Positions 1-7,137 of a stretch of DNA of 12,867 nt are shown here, in pieces; position 1 is the stretch's first letter; each line of letters starts with the position of its first letter. A program made the translations under genes and the position numbers. The notes below the pieces were generated by a model. That model was not told the origin of the DNA. It saw only the letters and a program-made list of their open reading frames with translations, and did no database searches. The stretch is from JANOQP01 sp044227705 (GTDB lineage Bacteria > Bacteroidota > Bacteroidia > Chitinophagales > Saprospiraceae): the NCBI GenBank assembly GCA_044227705.1, contig JBGAWE010000132.1, positions 1 to 12,867 of the forward strand, given 5' to 3'.

Positions 1-1
1 G

Positions 2-1201
2 CTCGCCACGCTCGACGGGGGCTTTGCGGCGGCCTATTTCGCGGCGGCTTTTTTGCTTTGGTGATACATCGAGCGGCCGTCGTGGACCAACTTCTGGTGG
101 CTAAACCTCGCCCTCGGCGCGGCCCGGTTGTCGAAATCGACGGGGGCGGTGATGTTCCCGGCAGCGGCCATTTGCCTGTGTTTGTTCAGAAAAAAGGTCG
201 ATTTGAGGCTCAAGCGTTTCTGGCTGACGCCGCCGACGGTCTTCTTGATGGCATGGGCCTCGTTCCTTTTTCAGATGAAACCAGCGGCCGATGACCCGGC
301 CATCGTCGCTGGAAAGGCCAACCCGCTAGTTGCCGCGCAGTTCGAGGCCGCCGCCAACCGCCTCGGCACGACGGCCGAGCGGCTGATGGCCGTCCCCATC
401 CCGGCCTACGACTTCTGGAAGAGCTTTGCCATGCAGAGCTTCCACGCCATGTTCCAGGACAAATGGCGGCGAAAAGAGAAACTCCAGTATCTCGACGGCG
501 AGCTGTCGAGGCGCGGCTGGCGCGAATATTTTTTAAAGACGTTTCTGTACAAATCTTCACTCGCCACCATCGGGCTACTCGGCCTTGCGGGCTTTTTCTT
601 TCTGAAAAACAGGCATTTCGGCCCGGCCGCGGCCTGTCTGGTGGTGCCGCCGGTGATGCTTTTCGCCTTTGTCTCGATGGGCACCATCAACATCGGGCAC
701 CGGTACATGCTGCCGGTCTACCCGTCTGTGGCGATGGCCGTCGGGTGGTTGGTTTTTCAAAAAGAAACCTGGTTGAAATGGGGTGTCGCTGCCCTCCTCG
801 CTGCGCACGTCGGCAGTTCGCTCGCCGCGTGGCCGCACCACCTCGCCTATTTCAATGAGCTGTCGCGCAGCGGTCGACACCTCGCCGACTCGAACGTGGA
901 CTGGGGGCAAGACCTCCTTTTTTTGCAAAACGACCTCGACGAGCACCAGGGCGACGGCCGCTCGGTCTGCGGCGACCCCTACGGCTTCGTCCGTCCGTCC
1001 GACCTCGGCATCAACCTCCCGCCCATCCCGGAGGAGGGCCTTGCAGCCTTACCGCCGGGGCCGAAACGGGTCTATTTGAGCCACAACTACTTCCTCAACT
1101 GCAGCACGCCACACCCAAAAACGGCATACGAGGAGCTTCGCCGGATGCGGCCGGCGAGGCGGGCCGGTTCGTCTATCCTTGTTTTTGAGCTGGAGCGATA
1201 G
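2..1201 (+). pseudogene. GT39/PMT-like membrane glycosyltransferase, 3' part, interrupted by in-frame TGA
   Basis: The frame is open from the left edge except for a TGA at 62-64. Protein-like sequence of the same family lies on both sides: before it LATLDGGFAAAYF and AAAFLLW, after it YIERPSWTNFWW and LSKSTGAVMFP. The family is the polytopic lipid-linked-sugar glycosyltransferases (GT39/ArnT-like). The signatures seen are the LATLD segment, several hydrophobic helices, GHRYMLPVYPSVAMAVGWL near 697-750 and DSNVDWGQDL near 889-918, typical of the family's C-terminal part. The likely role is moving a sugar from a polyprenyl carrier at the membrane. The catalytic N-terminal Asp residues lie outside the window. 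A caller would restart at TTG 128, but that codon is an internal Leu, not a credible start. A CGA-to-TGA change (Arg to stop) explains the break. A real nonsense mutation and a sequence error cannot be told apart here. The thiolase follows after 56 bp on the same strand. Confidence 0.8.
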
Positions 1202-1257
1202 CGGCGCATGGGAGCTGTGGCGCACCTTCGCGCTCGATTTTCAAACCAAATTTTTCC

Positions 1258-2391
1258 ATGAAAGAAGTCTTCATCTGCTCCGCCGTTCGCACGCCCATCG
1301 GCTCGTTCGGCGGCGTTTTGTCCGGAATCTCGGCGCCGCAGCTCGGTGCGACGGCCATCAAGGGCGCGCTCAAAGCCGCCAACCTCCCGGCCGAGGCCGT
1401 CGAGGCGGTCTATTTCGGCAACGTCTGCTCGGCCAACCTCGGGCAGGCCCCAGCGAGGCAGGCAGCCGTTTTCGCCGGTCTGCCCAAAAGCGTGGTTTGC
1501 ACGACGGTCAACAAGGTCTGCGCCTCAGGCATGAAAAGCATCGCGCAGGCCGCGCAGGACATTTTGATGGGCCATGCCGACGTCGTCGTGGCGGGCGGGA
1601 TGGAGAACATGAGCCAGATCCCGTTCTATCTGCCGAGCGCGCGATGGGGTGCGAAATATGGCGATTTCGCCGCCGTCGACGGCCTGGCGAAGGACGGCCT
1701 GACCGACGTCTATGGGAAGATGGCAATGGGTGTCTGCGCGGACAGGACGGCCCAAAAGTTCAACATCAGCCGCGAGGCGCAGGACGCTTTCGCCATCGAC
1801 TCCTATAAAAGAGCCGCCGCCGCGACCGAGGCCGGGCATTTCAAAAGCGAAATCGTGCCGGTCGAAATCCCGCAGAAAAAGGGCGACCCGGTTCTGATTT
1901 CAGAAGATGAGGAATTCAAAAAGGTCAGTTTCGACAAAATCCCCGGCCTGCGCCCGGCCTTCACCCCCGATGGGACGGTGACCGCCGCCAACGCATCGAC
2001 CATCAACGACGGGGCGGCCGCGCTTGTCCTCGCCTCCGCCGAGGCCGTGAAAAGATATGGACTGGCCCCAATCGCAAAAATCAGAAGCTGGGCCGATGCC
2101 GAGCAGGAGCCGGAATGGTTCACGACCTCCCCGACCGTCGCCGCGCCGATTGCACTGAAACGGGCCGGGCTGGAGGCTTCCGACATCGACTTTTTCGAGG
2201 TGAACGAGGCTTTTTCGTGCGTCACGATGGCGTTCGAGCAGGTGATCGGCGCGGCGCACGAGCGGACGAACGTTTTCGGCGGGGCCGTCTCGCTCGGCCA
2301 CCCGCTGGGCGCGTCGGGCGCACGGATCGTGGTGACCTTGCTCAATGTCTTGGGGCAAAAGGGCGGAAAATTGGGACTCGCCGCCATCTAA
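1258..2391 (+). CDS. Acetyl-CoA C-acetyltransferase (thiolase), C-terminus truncated by a 22-bp duplication
   Basis: The family condenses two acetyl-CoA to acetoacetyl-CoA, or runs the reverse in fatty-acid breakdown, in the cytoplasm. The start MKEVFICSAVRTPIG is the standard thiolase N-terminus. Visible catalytic features are the nucleophile Cys88 in VNKVCASGMKS, the NEAF motif (Asn316) and His348 in SLGHPLGASGA. The frame stops at TAA 2389-2391 after 377 residues. The missing end, CNGGGGASAMVVERV, is encoded directly downstream in another frame and ends at TGA 2456-2458. Restoring it gives 392 residues, the usual length for the family, and its first residue is Cys378, the second catalytic Cys. 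The cause is a perfect tandem repeat at 2368-2411. As read, the product should lack Claisen activity. Either the gene is newly inactivated or the repeat is an assembly or read artefact. Assignment to the thiolase family is secure; the physiological substrate is not. Confidence 0.93.
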   Translation: MKEVFICSAVRTPIGSFGGVLSGISAPQLGATAIKGALKAANLPAEAVEAVYFGNVCSANLGQAPARQAAVFAGLPKSVVCTTVNKVCASGMKSIAQAAQDILMGHADVVVAGGMENMSQIPFYLPSARWGAKYGDFAAVDGLAKDGLTDVYGKMAMGVCADRTAQKFNISREAQDAFAIDSYKRAAAATEAGHFKSEIVPVEIPQKKGDPVLISEDEEFKKVSFDKIPGLRPAFTPDGTVTAANASTINDGAAALVLASAEAVKRYGLAPIAKIRSWADAEQEPEWFTTSPTVAAPIALKRAGLEASDIDFFEVNEAFSCVTMAFEQVIGAAHERTNVFGGAVSLGHPLGASGARIVVTLLNVLGQKGGKLGLAAI

Positions 2392-2411
2392 ATTGGGACT
2401 CGCCGCCATCT
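2368..2411 (+). repeat. Perfect 22-bp tandem duplication inside the thiolase gene
   Basis: Copy one is 2368-2389 and copy two 2390-2411; they are identical and directly adjacent. Each begins AAATTGGGACTC and ends GCCATCT. Because 22 is not a multiple of three, the second copy shifts the frame. The junction itself makes the TAA stop at 2389-2391. Deleting either copy restores an unbroken thiolase of 392 codons. The pattern fits replication slippage or an assembly duplication. Confidence 0.95.
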
Positions 2412-2477
2412 GCAACGGCGGCGGCGGCGCGTCGGCGATGGTCGTCGAGCGGGTCTGATTTTTTTTCCAAAAAAGGC

Positions 2478-2518
2478 AAAACGGCTGTCGTGTCGCTGGC
2501 ACGACAGCCGTTTTTTTT
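2478..2518 (+). terminator. Intrinsic terminator after the thiolase
   Basis: A perfect 15-bp stem pairs AAAACGGCTGTCGTG (2478-2492) with CACGACAGCCGTTTT (2500-2514) around a 7-nt loop. Eight T residues (2511-2518) follow the GC-rich part. It sits 20 bp after the original thiolase stop and separates that unit from the next plus-strand gene. Confidence 0.9.
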
Positions 2519-2570
2519 CTTCCTGACACCACTTTTGCGGCTGTTCCGTCAGAAACGTCCTTTCAAAAAA

Positions 2571-3059
2571 ATGGCAAAAGCAAAGTCCACCCGCCCCCGG
2601 AAAACGGCCGCGCCCGTCGAGCCGCCCAAGCCCGAGACCCTCCTCGAAAAGCTCAACCGCACTGCCCGCGAGGCGACCGGCTTCGTCCAGAGCACCGCCA
2701 CGAGCATCGCCGACGCGGCGAAGGACAAGGCCCTCTCCATCATCGACGGCTGGGTGGAAATCGTGCCGCGCCTCGGCTCGCTCGGCCTCGAACTGCAATC
2801 ATTTGGCCTCTCGATGGGCCTCAACCCGAGCCTGCGGCTGGAGCTTTTCGGCTCCGCCGGGGCGATGACCGTCGACCGAATCGACGCGATTTTGGCTGAA
2901 AACAGCGACAACAGTTATATCAAGCTGATTTTTCAGGCCGTCCGGGCGACGGCTTTGTTGCACGGGCGGGCGGGCGCGGGGGTCGTCGAGCCGCTCATCG
3001 TGATTGTGGTCGTGCAGCTCTCGCCGGAAATCACGGTCTACATCGGCAAGCCGATTTGA
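2571..3059 (+). CDS. Hypothetical protein, 162 aa
   Basis: I do not recognise this protein. The ATG at 2571 is chosen because it lies just after the terminator and an A-rich leader, and because the sequence becomes protein-like there. The frame stays open further upstream, but that part runs through the thiolase in another frame and through the terminator, so it is not coding. The product has a basic, Pro-rich start (residues 1-22, with PRKTAAPVEPPKPE), a likely helical middle (24-60), and a hydrophobic C-terminal stretch rich in Val and Ile (about 142-158) ending in ITVYIGKPI. No signal peptide and no convincing transmembrane helix is visible, so it is probably cytoplasmic. Its stop is 7 bp from the stop of the convergent arsenate reductase gene. 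A structural or regulatory role is possible, but nothing in the sequence decides it. Confidence 0.75.
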   Translation: MAKAKSTRPRKTAAPVEPPKPETLLEKLNRTAREATGFVQSTATSIADAAKDKALSIIDGWVEIVPRLGSLGLELQSFGLSMGLNPSLRLELFGSAGAMTVDRIDAILAENSDNSYIKLIFQAVRATALLHGRAGAGVVEPLIVIVVVQLSPEITVYIGKPI

Positions 3060-3083
3060 CGGGCTTTCAGGCCAGCCCGTTTT
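3060..3083 (+). terminator. Probable intrinsic terminator for the 162-aa gene
   Basis: CGGGCT (3060-3065) can pair with AGCCCG (3074-3079) around an 8-nt loop, followed by TTTT. It begins right after the TGA at 3057-3059 and overlaps the last codons of the convergent arsenate reductase gene. The stem is short, so this is moderate evidence only. Confidence 0.5.
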
Positions 3084-3489
3084 CGGCCACGAATTTTTCC
3101 ACGAAGGATTTTATCTGGTTCCGCACGTCGCGGAAGACGGCGGCGATTTCCTCCTCGCTCCCCTTCGCGCCCCACGGGTCGGGGAAGTTTTGGTGGAGCC
3201 TTTCCGCCTTCCCCGGGAAGATGGGGCACCGCTCGTTGGCGTTGTCGCAGACCGTGATAACCCAATCGAAATCGATGCCTTTGTACTCGTCGACGGTGTT
3301 CGACGTGTAGCGCGAGATGTCCACGCCGTCTTCTTTCATGGCGGCGACGGCGCGGGGGTTGAGGCCGTGCGCCTCGATGCCCGCGCTGAAAATCTTGACG
3401 CTCCGGCCGTCGGTCATCTGCTCGAAATAGCCGTGCGCCATCTGGCTGCGGCAGGAGTTGCCGGTGCAGAGGATGAGGATGTTGGTCAT
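3067..3489 (-). CDS. arsC: Arsenate reductase, thioredoxin-coupled type (LMW phosphatase fold)
   Basis: The enzyme reduces arsenate to arsenite in the cytoplasm using a cascade of three cysteines and thioredoxin. All three are visible: Cys8 in the phosphatase-like loop CTGNSCRS (Arg14 binds the oxyanion), then Cys81 and Cys88 in VCDNANERCP. The Asp-Pro acid is D104-P105 in FPDPW. The length of 140 residues fits the family. The start MTNILILCTGN is chosen over an upstream in-frame ATG because the active-site Cys then falls at residue 8, and AAGGA lies just before the start. The gene begins 17 bp after the GH3 stop on the same strand and may be co-transcribed with it. No arsR, arsenite pump or methylase is seen nearby. 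A plain low-molecular-weight tyrosine phosphatase is unlikely because Cys81 and Cys88 are present. Confidence 0.92.
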   Translation of the reverse strand: MTNILILCTGNSCRSQMAHGYFEQMTDGRSVKIFSAGIEAHGLNPRAVAAMKEDGVDISRYTSNTVDEYKGIDFDWVITVCDNANERCPIFPGKAERLHQNFPDPWGAKGSEEEIAAVFRDVRNQIKSFVEKFVAENGLA

Positions 3490-3506
3490 GTTTTCCTTTT
3501 GAAAAA

Positions 3507-5792
3507 TCAACGCTGCCAGTTAACCCTCCCGCTCAAAACGTCGCGCGAGTTCCCGCCGAGCATGACATCGAAGTCGCCCGGCTCCCAGTCGTACTTCAAG
3601 TCGTGGTTGTAAAACCGCAGGTCGTCCGTCGAGATGTCGAAGCTGACGGTGCGCGACTCGCCCTTTTTCAAAAAGACTTTTTGGAAGCCCTTCAACTCCT
3701 TCACCGGCCGCGAGGAGGAGCCGACCACGTCGCGGATGTAGAGCTGCACGACCTCCGAGCCGTCGGCCGGGCCAGTGTTTTTCAATGAAATCGAGGCCGT
3801 CAACTTCTGGTTGCCGGTCATTTTTTCCGCGCTCAACTTGAAGTTCGAGTATTCAAACTTGGAAAAAGAAAGCCCGAAGCCGAACGGAAAGAGCGGGTCG
3901 TTCGGCACGTCGAGGTAGTTCGAGCGGAACTTCTGGTTGGGCTGGTCGGTCGCCTGCGGCCGCCCCGTCATCTTGTGGTTGTAGTAGATCGGCACCTGCC
4001 CGACGGAGCGGGGGAAGGTCACGGCCAGCTTGCCCGACGGGTTTGTGTTTCCAAAAAGGACATCGGCGACGGCGTTGCCCGCCTCGGTGCCGCCCGCCCA
4101 GACGTTCAAAACGGCTGTCGAAACCTCGGTTTCATGCTGAATCGTCAGCGGGCGCCCGGTGAAAAGCACGAGCACGACCGGCTTGCCCGTCGCCGCGAGC
4201 GCGTCGAGCAGGGCCGACTGGTTGCCCGGCAGCCCGATATCGGAGCGCGAGGAAGCCTCGCCCGACAAGTCGGCTGATTCGCCCAGGCAGGCGACGATGA
4301 TGTCCGAGTTTTTGGCCAGTTCGACCGCCTCGGCGCGTAGCTGCTCGACTGTTTTTGTTGAATCGACGGTGATTTGCACGCCGAAGACATTGGCCCGGCG
4401 GACGAACTCGGGGTCGTCCGAGATGTTCGCGCCCTTCGCCCAGCGGACGACGGCCGCGTCGCCTGCCACGTTTTGGATGCCCTCGCGGACGGCGACCGCC
4501 TGTTGCGGGTCGCCGCTGACGGCCCATGTTCCGAGCATGTTCTGCTTCGAATCGGCGAGCGGGCCGACGAGGGCGATGCGGGCGGTCTTTTTCAAAGGCA
4601 GCGCGGACTTGTCGTTTTTCAATAAAACAAAGCTGTTCGCCGCTGCCCGCCGGGCGAGTTCGCGGTTCTTTTTGGAGAGAAGCACTTTCGAGGCGAGGCT
4701 CTCGTCGCAATTCCGATAGGGGTTTTCAAAAAGGCCGAGCCGCCATTTCGCCTCCAAAACCCGGCGGCAGGCCTGGTCGATTTCCTTTTTGGAGACCTTC
4801 CCCTCGTCGAGCGATTTTTTGAGCGTGTTCAGAAAGCCCTCGCTCACCATGTCGAGGTCGAGGCCGGCACGCAGGGCAAGTGCGGAGCAGGTCTGGAGGT
4901 CGCCCATCCCGTGGTCCATCATCTCGCTCACGGAAGTGTAGTCGCTGACGACAAGGCCGCCGAAGCCCCATTTTTCGCGCAAAACATCGGTCAAAAGCCA
5001 GCGGTTTCCCGTCGCGGGAACGTCGTCGACGGTGTTGAACGAGGTCATCACCGAGGCACAGCCCGCGTCGACGGCAGCTTTGTAGGGCGGGAAATACTCG
5101 TTGAACATTCGCTGGCGGCTCATGTCGACGGTGTTGTAGTCGCGCCCGGCCTCGGCGCCGCCGTAGAGGGCGTAGTGCTTCACGCAGGAGAGCATGTTGG
5201 TCGGCTTCGAGAGGTCGCCCTGGTAGCCGCGCACCATGGCCGCCGCGATCTGCGAGCCGAGGTAGGGGTCCTCGCCCGACCCCTCGGCGATGCGGCCCCA
5301 GCGCGGCTCGCGGCAGATGTCGACCATCGGCGAGAAGGTCCAGTTGACGCCGTCAGCGGTGGACTCCTCGGCGGCCGTGCGGGCGGTTTCCTCTATCAAC
5401 TTCATGTCAAAACTGCAAGCCAGCCCGAGCGGGATGGGGAAATTCGTCTTGTGCCCGTGAATCACGTCGGAGCCGAAGAAGAGCGGGATTTTGAGCCGCG
5501 TCTGCTCGACCGCAATCTGCTGGATTCGCCGCGTCGCGCCCGCGCCGATGACGCCGAACATCGCGCCGACCTTGCCCTGTTTGATTTTCCCCTCCACGTC
5601 GTTCGAGACGACCGCACCGGTCGGCAGCCCCCAGCCGGGGGTGACGAGGTTGAGCTGGCCAATTTTCTCCTCGATGGTCATCTTCTTCATGAGGGAGGAG
5701 ATGAACTTGTCCATTTTGGGGTCTTTCCTTTGGGAAAAAACGGGAGCGGAGGCTAGGAGCGCGGCGGCGAGAAGGATGACGGTCTGTTTCAT
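3507..5792 (-). CDS. bglX: GH3 beta-glucosidase, BglX-like, secreted
   Basis: The enzyme releases terminal beta-linked glucose from oligosaccharides or glycosides, probably in the periplasm. A signal peptide is visible (MKQTVILLAAALLASAPVFS, then Gln21). The GH3 N-terminal barrel covers about 25-370: KHYALYGGAEAGRDYN is at 205-220 and the nucleophile is Asp284 in VVSDYTS. The second alpha/beta domain (about 388-610) holds the candidate acid/base Glu512 in SGEASSR. A fibronectin-III-like domain (about 665-745) closes the protein. The length of 761 residues is close to E. coli BglX (765). The frame extends upstream of 5792, but that part overlaps the neighbouring gene and looks like shadow sequence. 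Together with the GH144-type gene in the same block, it could split short beta-1,2-gluco-oligosaccharides, as GH3 BT_3567 of Bacteroides thetaiotaomicron does. The linkage preference here is inferred. A terminator separates it from the gene upstream, so it may have its own promoter. Confidence 0.93.
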   Translation of the reverse strand: MKQTVILLAAALLASAPVFSQRKDPKMDKFISSLMKKMTIEEKIGQLNLVTPGWGLPTGAVVSNDVEGKIKQGKVGAMFGVIGAGATRRIQQIAVEQTRLKIPLFFGSDVIHGHKTNFPIPLGLACSFDMKLIEETARTAAEESTADGVNWTFSPMVDICREPRWGRIAEGSGEDPYLGSQIAAAMVRGYQGDLSKPTNMLSCVKHYALYGGAEAGRDYNTVDMSRQRMFNEYFPPYKAAVDAGCASVMTSFNTVDDVPATGNRWLLTDVLREKWGFGGLVVSDYTSVSEMMDHGMGDLQTCSALALRAGLDLDMVSEGFLNTLKKSLDEGKVSKKEIDQACRRVLEAKWRLGLFENPYRNCDESLASKVLLSKKNRELARRAAANSFVLLKNDKSALPLKKTARIALVGPLADSKQNMLGTWAVSGDPQQAVAVREGIQNVAGDAAVVRWAKGANISDDPEFVRRANVFGVQITVDSTKTVEQLRAEAVELAKNSDIIVACLGESADLSGEASSRSDIGLPGNQSALLDALAATGKPVVLVLFTGRPLTIQHETEVSTAVLNVWAGGTEAGNAVADVLFGNTNPSGKLAVTFPRSVGQVPIYYNHKMTGRPQATDQPNQKFRSNYLDVPNDPLFPFGFGLSFSKFEYSNFKLSAEKMTGNQKLTASISLKNTGPADGSEVVQLYIRDVVGSSSRPVKELKGFQKVFLKKGESRTVSFDISTDDLRFYNHDLKYDWEPGDFDVMLGGNSRDVLSGRVNWQR

Positions 5793-5853
5793 TTTCTTGA
5801 ATTTATGGCCGGAAAGGAACAAGCCCAGCCCGGAAACGAGGCCGGTTTCCACC

Positions 5854-5887
5854 AAAAAAAAAACGGCCGGACGCAAGCCCGGCAGTT
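5854..5887 (-). terminator. Intrinsic terminator after the 381-aa gene
   Basis: Read on the minus strand, AACTGCCGG (5887-5879) pairs with CCGGCCGTT (5870-5862), with one mismatch and an 8-nt loop, followed by a run of T down to 5854. It lies 24 bp after the stop of the 381-residue gene and 61 bp before the GH3 start. It probably ends or weakens the upstream transcript. Confidence 0.7.
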
Positions 5888-5911
5888 TCCTCCAAACACC
5901 CCGGGGGCGGC

Positions 5912-7057
5912 TCACAGCAGGTCGAGGTAGTCGAAGTTGGCCGGCTCGCCGAGGGCCTCGCGCCCTTTTAAGATGTGGGTGCGGCGCTGCTCGGCCCAAT
6001 TGTCGCCCCAGCGGTCGGGGCGCGGCTTGTGGTTCTTGATGCGCTCGGCCAGCCAGCCCTCGGGGTCGTCCTGCGAGTCGCGGAAGTATTTCTTCCAAGC
6101 CTTTGGCAGGAGCGCGACGGCCTGTCCCCAGCGATAGCGCGTCACGGTCAGGCGCAACGCCTCGCGCCAGCTCGGGTGTTCGACAAAGGGATGGTTCTCG
6201 GGGATGGCCTTCAGCGACTCGTACCATTGGTCCACCTCCTCGAAGTCGTCGGCCAGCAGTATCTCGTCGACGTAGTTGGTCATCCTTTCCAGCATCACCT
6301 GCGACTCGAACAGCCTGGCGAGGGCCGCGAAGTTCTCGTAGTCGAGCATGCCCAGCCGAGGCTTCTTAGCGTCGGGGTCGGGCGCGGGCGCGGGAACTGT
6401 GGGCTTCCCCTCTTTCTCTTTCTCGTAATAGGCCTTGATGTAGCGGTGTTCCCACTCGCCGCGGATGTCGGGCAGCAGCAACAGGTGGCCGGTGCCCATG
6501 TGGTTGTCGTAGAAGTCGTGCCATTCGGGAACGTAGATTTCCTCATCCTCCTCCTTCTCGCCCCTTGCCCTTTTGCGGGCCTCGTCGAAAAACCAAAAGC
6601 CCGTGTTCCACTCGTCGAAGTCGCTTTCGTCGAAATCGGGGCTTTCGACGTACCGGCTGAAAAGGGCCATCTCATCCTGCGAGACGGGGGGCAGGAAGGG
6701 GCAATCGAGCAGGTCGTCAAGGTTGTAGTGGAAGTCGGCCGTCGTCAGCACGTTCGGCAGGTCGATGAGCCCGGCCCGCCACTGGCATTGCAAGTTGATG
6801 AGCTTTTTGAACTGGATGGCCTTGAGCGCGGTCTCCGCGAGGTGGCCGTAAACCTTGTAAAGCCCGCGCTCCTTGGCCGGGTACTTGTAGGAGGCGGCAC
6901 TGTGGCGGGCATTGGCGTACTGGCGGATGAAGTCTTCGTGTGACCTCGACTGGAAGCCCTCGAACCAGGCCTTGATGACCGGGTCGCTCTGTTTTTTCTC
7001 GTTGATCTCGGCAATCGTCTCCTCTGTGGTCGGGACGTGGAGCTTGGTCTCTTCCAT
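5912..7057 (-). CDS. Hypothetical acidic protein, 381 aa
   Basis: I do not recognise the family. The start MEETKLHVPTTEE is chosen because the sequence before it looks non-coding and an A-rich leader precedes this ATG. No signal peptide or membrane segment is seen, so it is probably cytoplasmic. The protein is rich in acidic and aromatic residues. Residues 1-110 look helical. A very acidic stretch runs from 139 to 178 (ESPDFDESDFDEWNTG and GEKEEDEEIYVPEWHDFYD). Next comes MGTGHLLLLPDIRGEWEH (187-204), a Pro/Ala-rich linker (219-233), and a second mostly helical part ending in NWAEQRRTHILKGREALG (353-370). It starts 80 bp after the GH43 stop on the same strand and is followed by a terminator, so it could be the last gene of the glycan operon. 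The position alone does not give it a function. Confidence 0.85.
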   Translation of the reverse strand: MEETKLHVPTTEETIAEINEKKQSDPVIKAWFEGFQSRSHEDFIRQYANARHSAASYKYPAKERGLYKVYGHLAETALKAIQFKKLINLQCQWRAGLIDLPNVLTTADFHYNLDDLLDCPFLPPVSQDEMALFSRYVESPDFDESDFDEWNTGFWFFDEARKRARGEKEEDEEIYVPEWHDFYDNHMGTGHLLLLPDIRGEWEHRYIKAYYEKEKEGKPTVPAPAPDPDAKKPRLGMLDYENFAALARLFESQVMLERMTNYVDEILLADDFEEVDQWYESLKAIPENHPFVEHPSWREALRLTVTRYRWGQAVALLPKAWKKYFRDSQDDPEGWLAERIKNHKPRPDRWGDNWAEQRRTHILKGREALGEPANFDYLDLL

Positions 7058-7137
7058 GCTGGATTTTTTTAAATGAGCGTGATTCTTGATGCGCAACCAA
7101 AAACGTGCCGCTTGCCTCCCAGCAGGCCGCCGCTCGC

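Noticed and set aside
62..64. TGA read as tryptophan, selenocysteine or another recoded residue in the glycosyltransferase gene
   Set aside because: Six or more intact genes in the window end with TGA, and no recoding hairpin or selenoprotein family applies; mutation or sequence error is simpler.
128..1201. A normal glycosyltransferase gene starting at TTG 128
   Set aside because: Family-like sequence continues upstream of 128 in the same frame, and a start there would remove half of the membrane enzyme's expected N-terminal region.
2115..2570. N-terminal extension of the 162-residue protein
   Set aside because: The upstream open frame overlaps the thiolase in another frame and runs through the strong terminator; it is Arg-rich shadow sequence.
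5793..6227. 145-residue N-terminal extension of the GH3 protein
   Set aside because: It overlaps the 381-residue gene and would bury the clear signal peptide that begins at 5792.
7058..7137. Terminator between the GH43 gene and the 381-residue gene
   Set aside because: Only a 4-bp stem can be drawn and it is not directly followed by a T-run, so read-through into the 381-residue gene is assumed.
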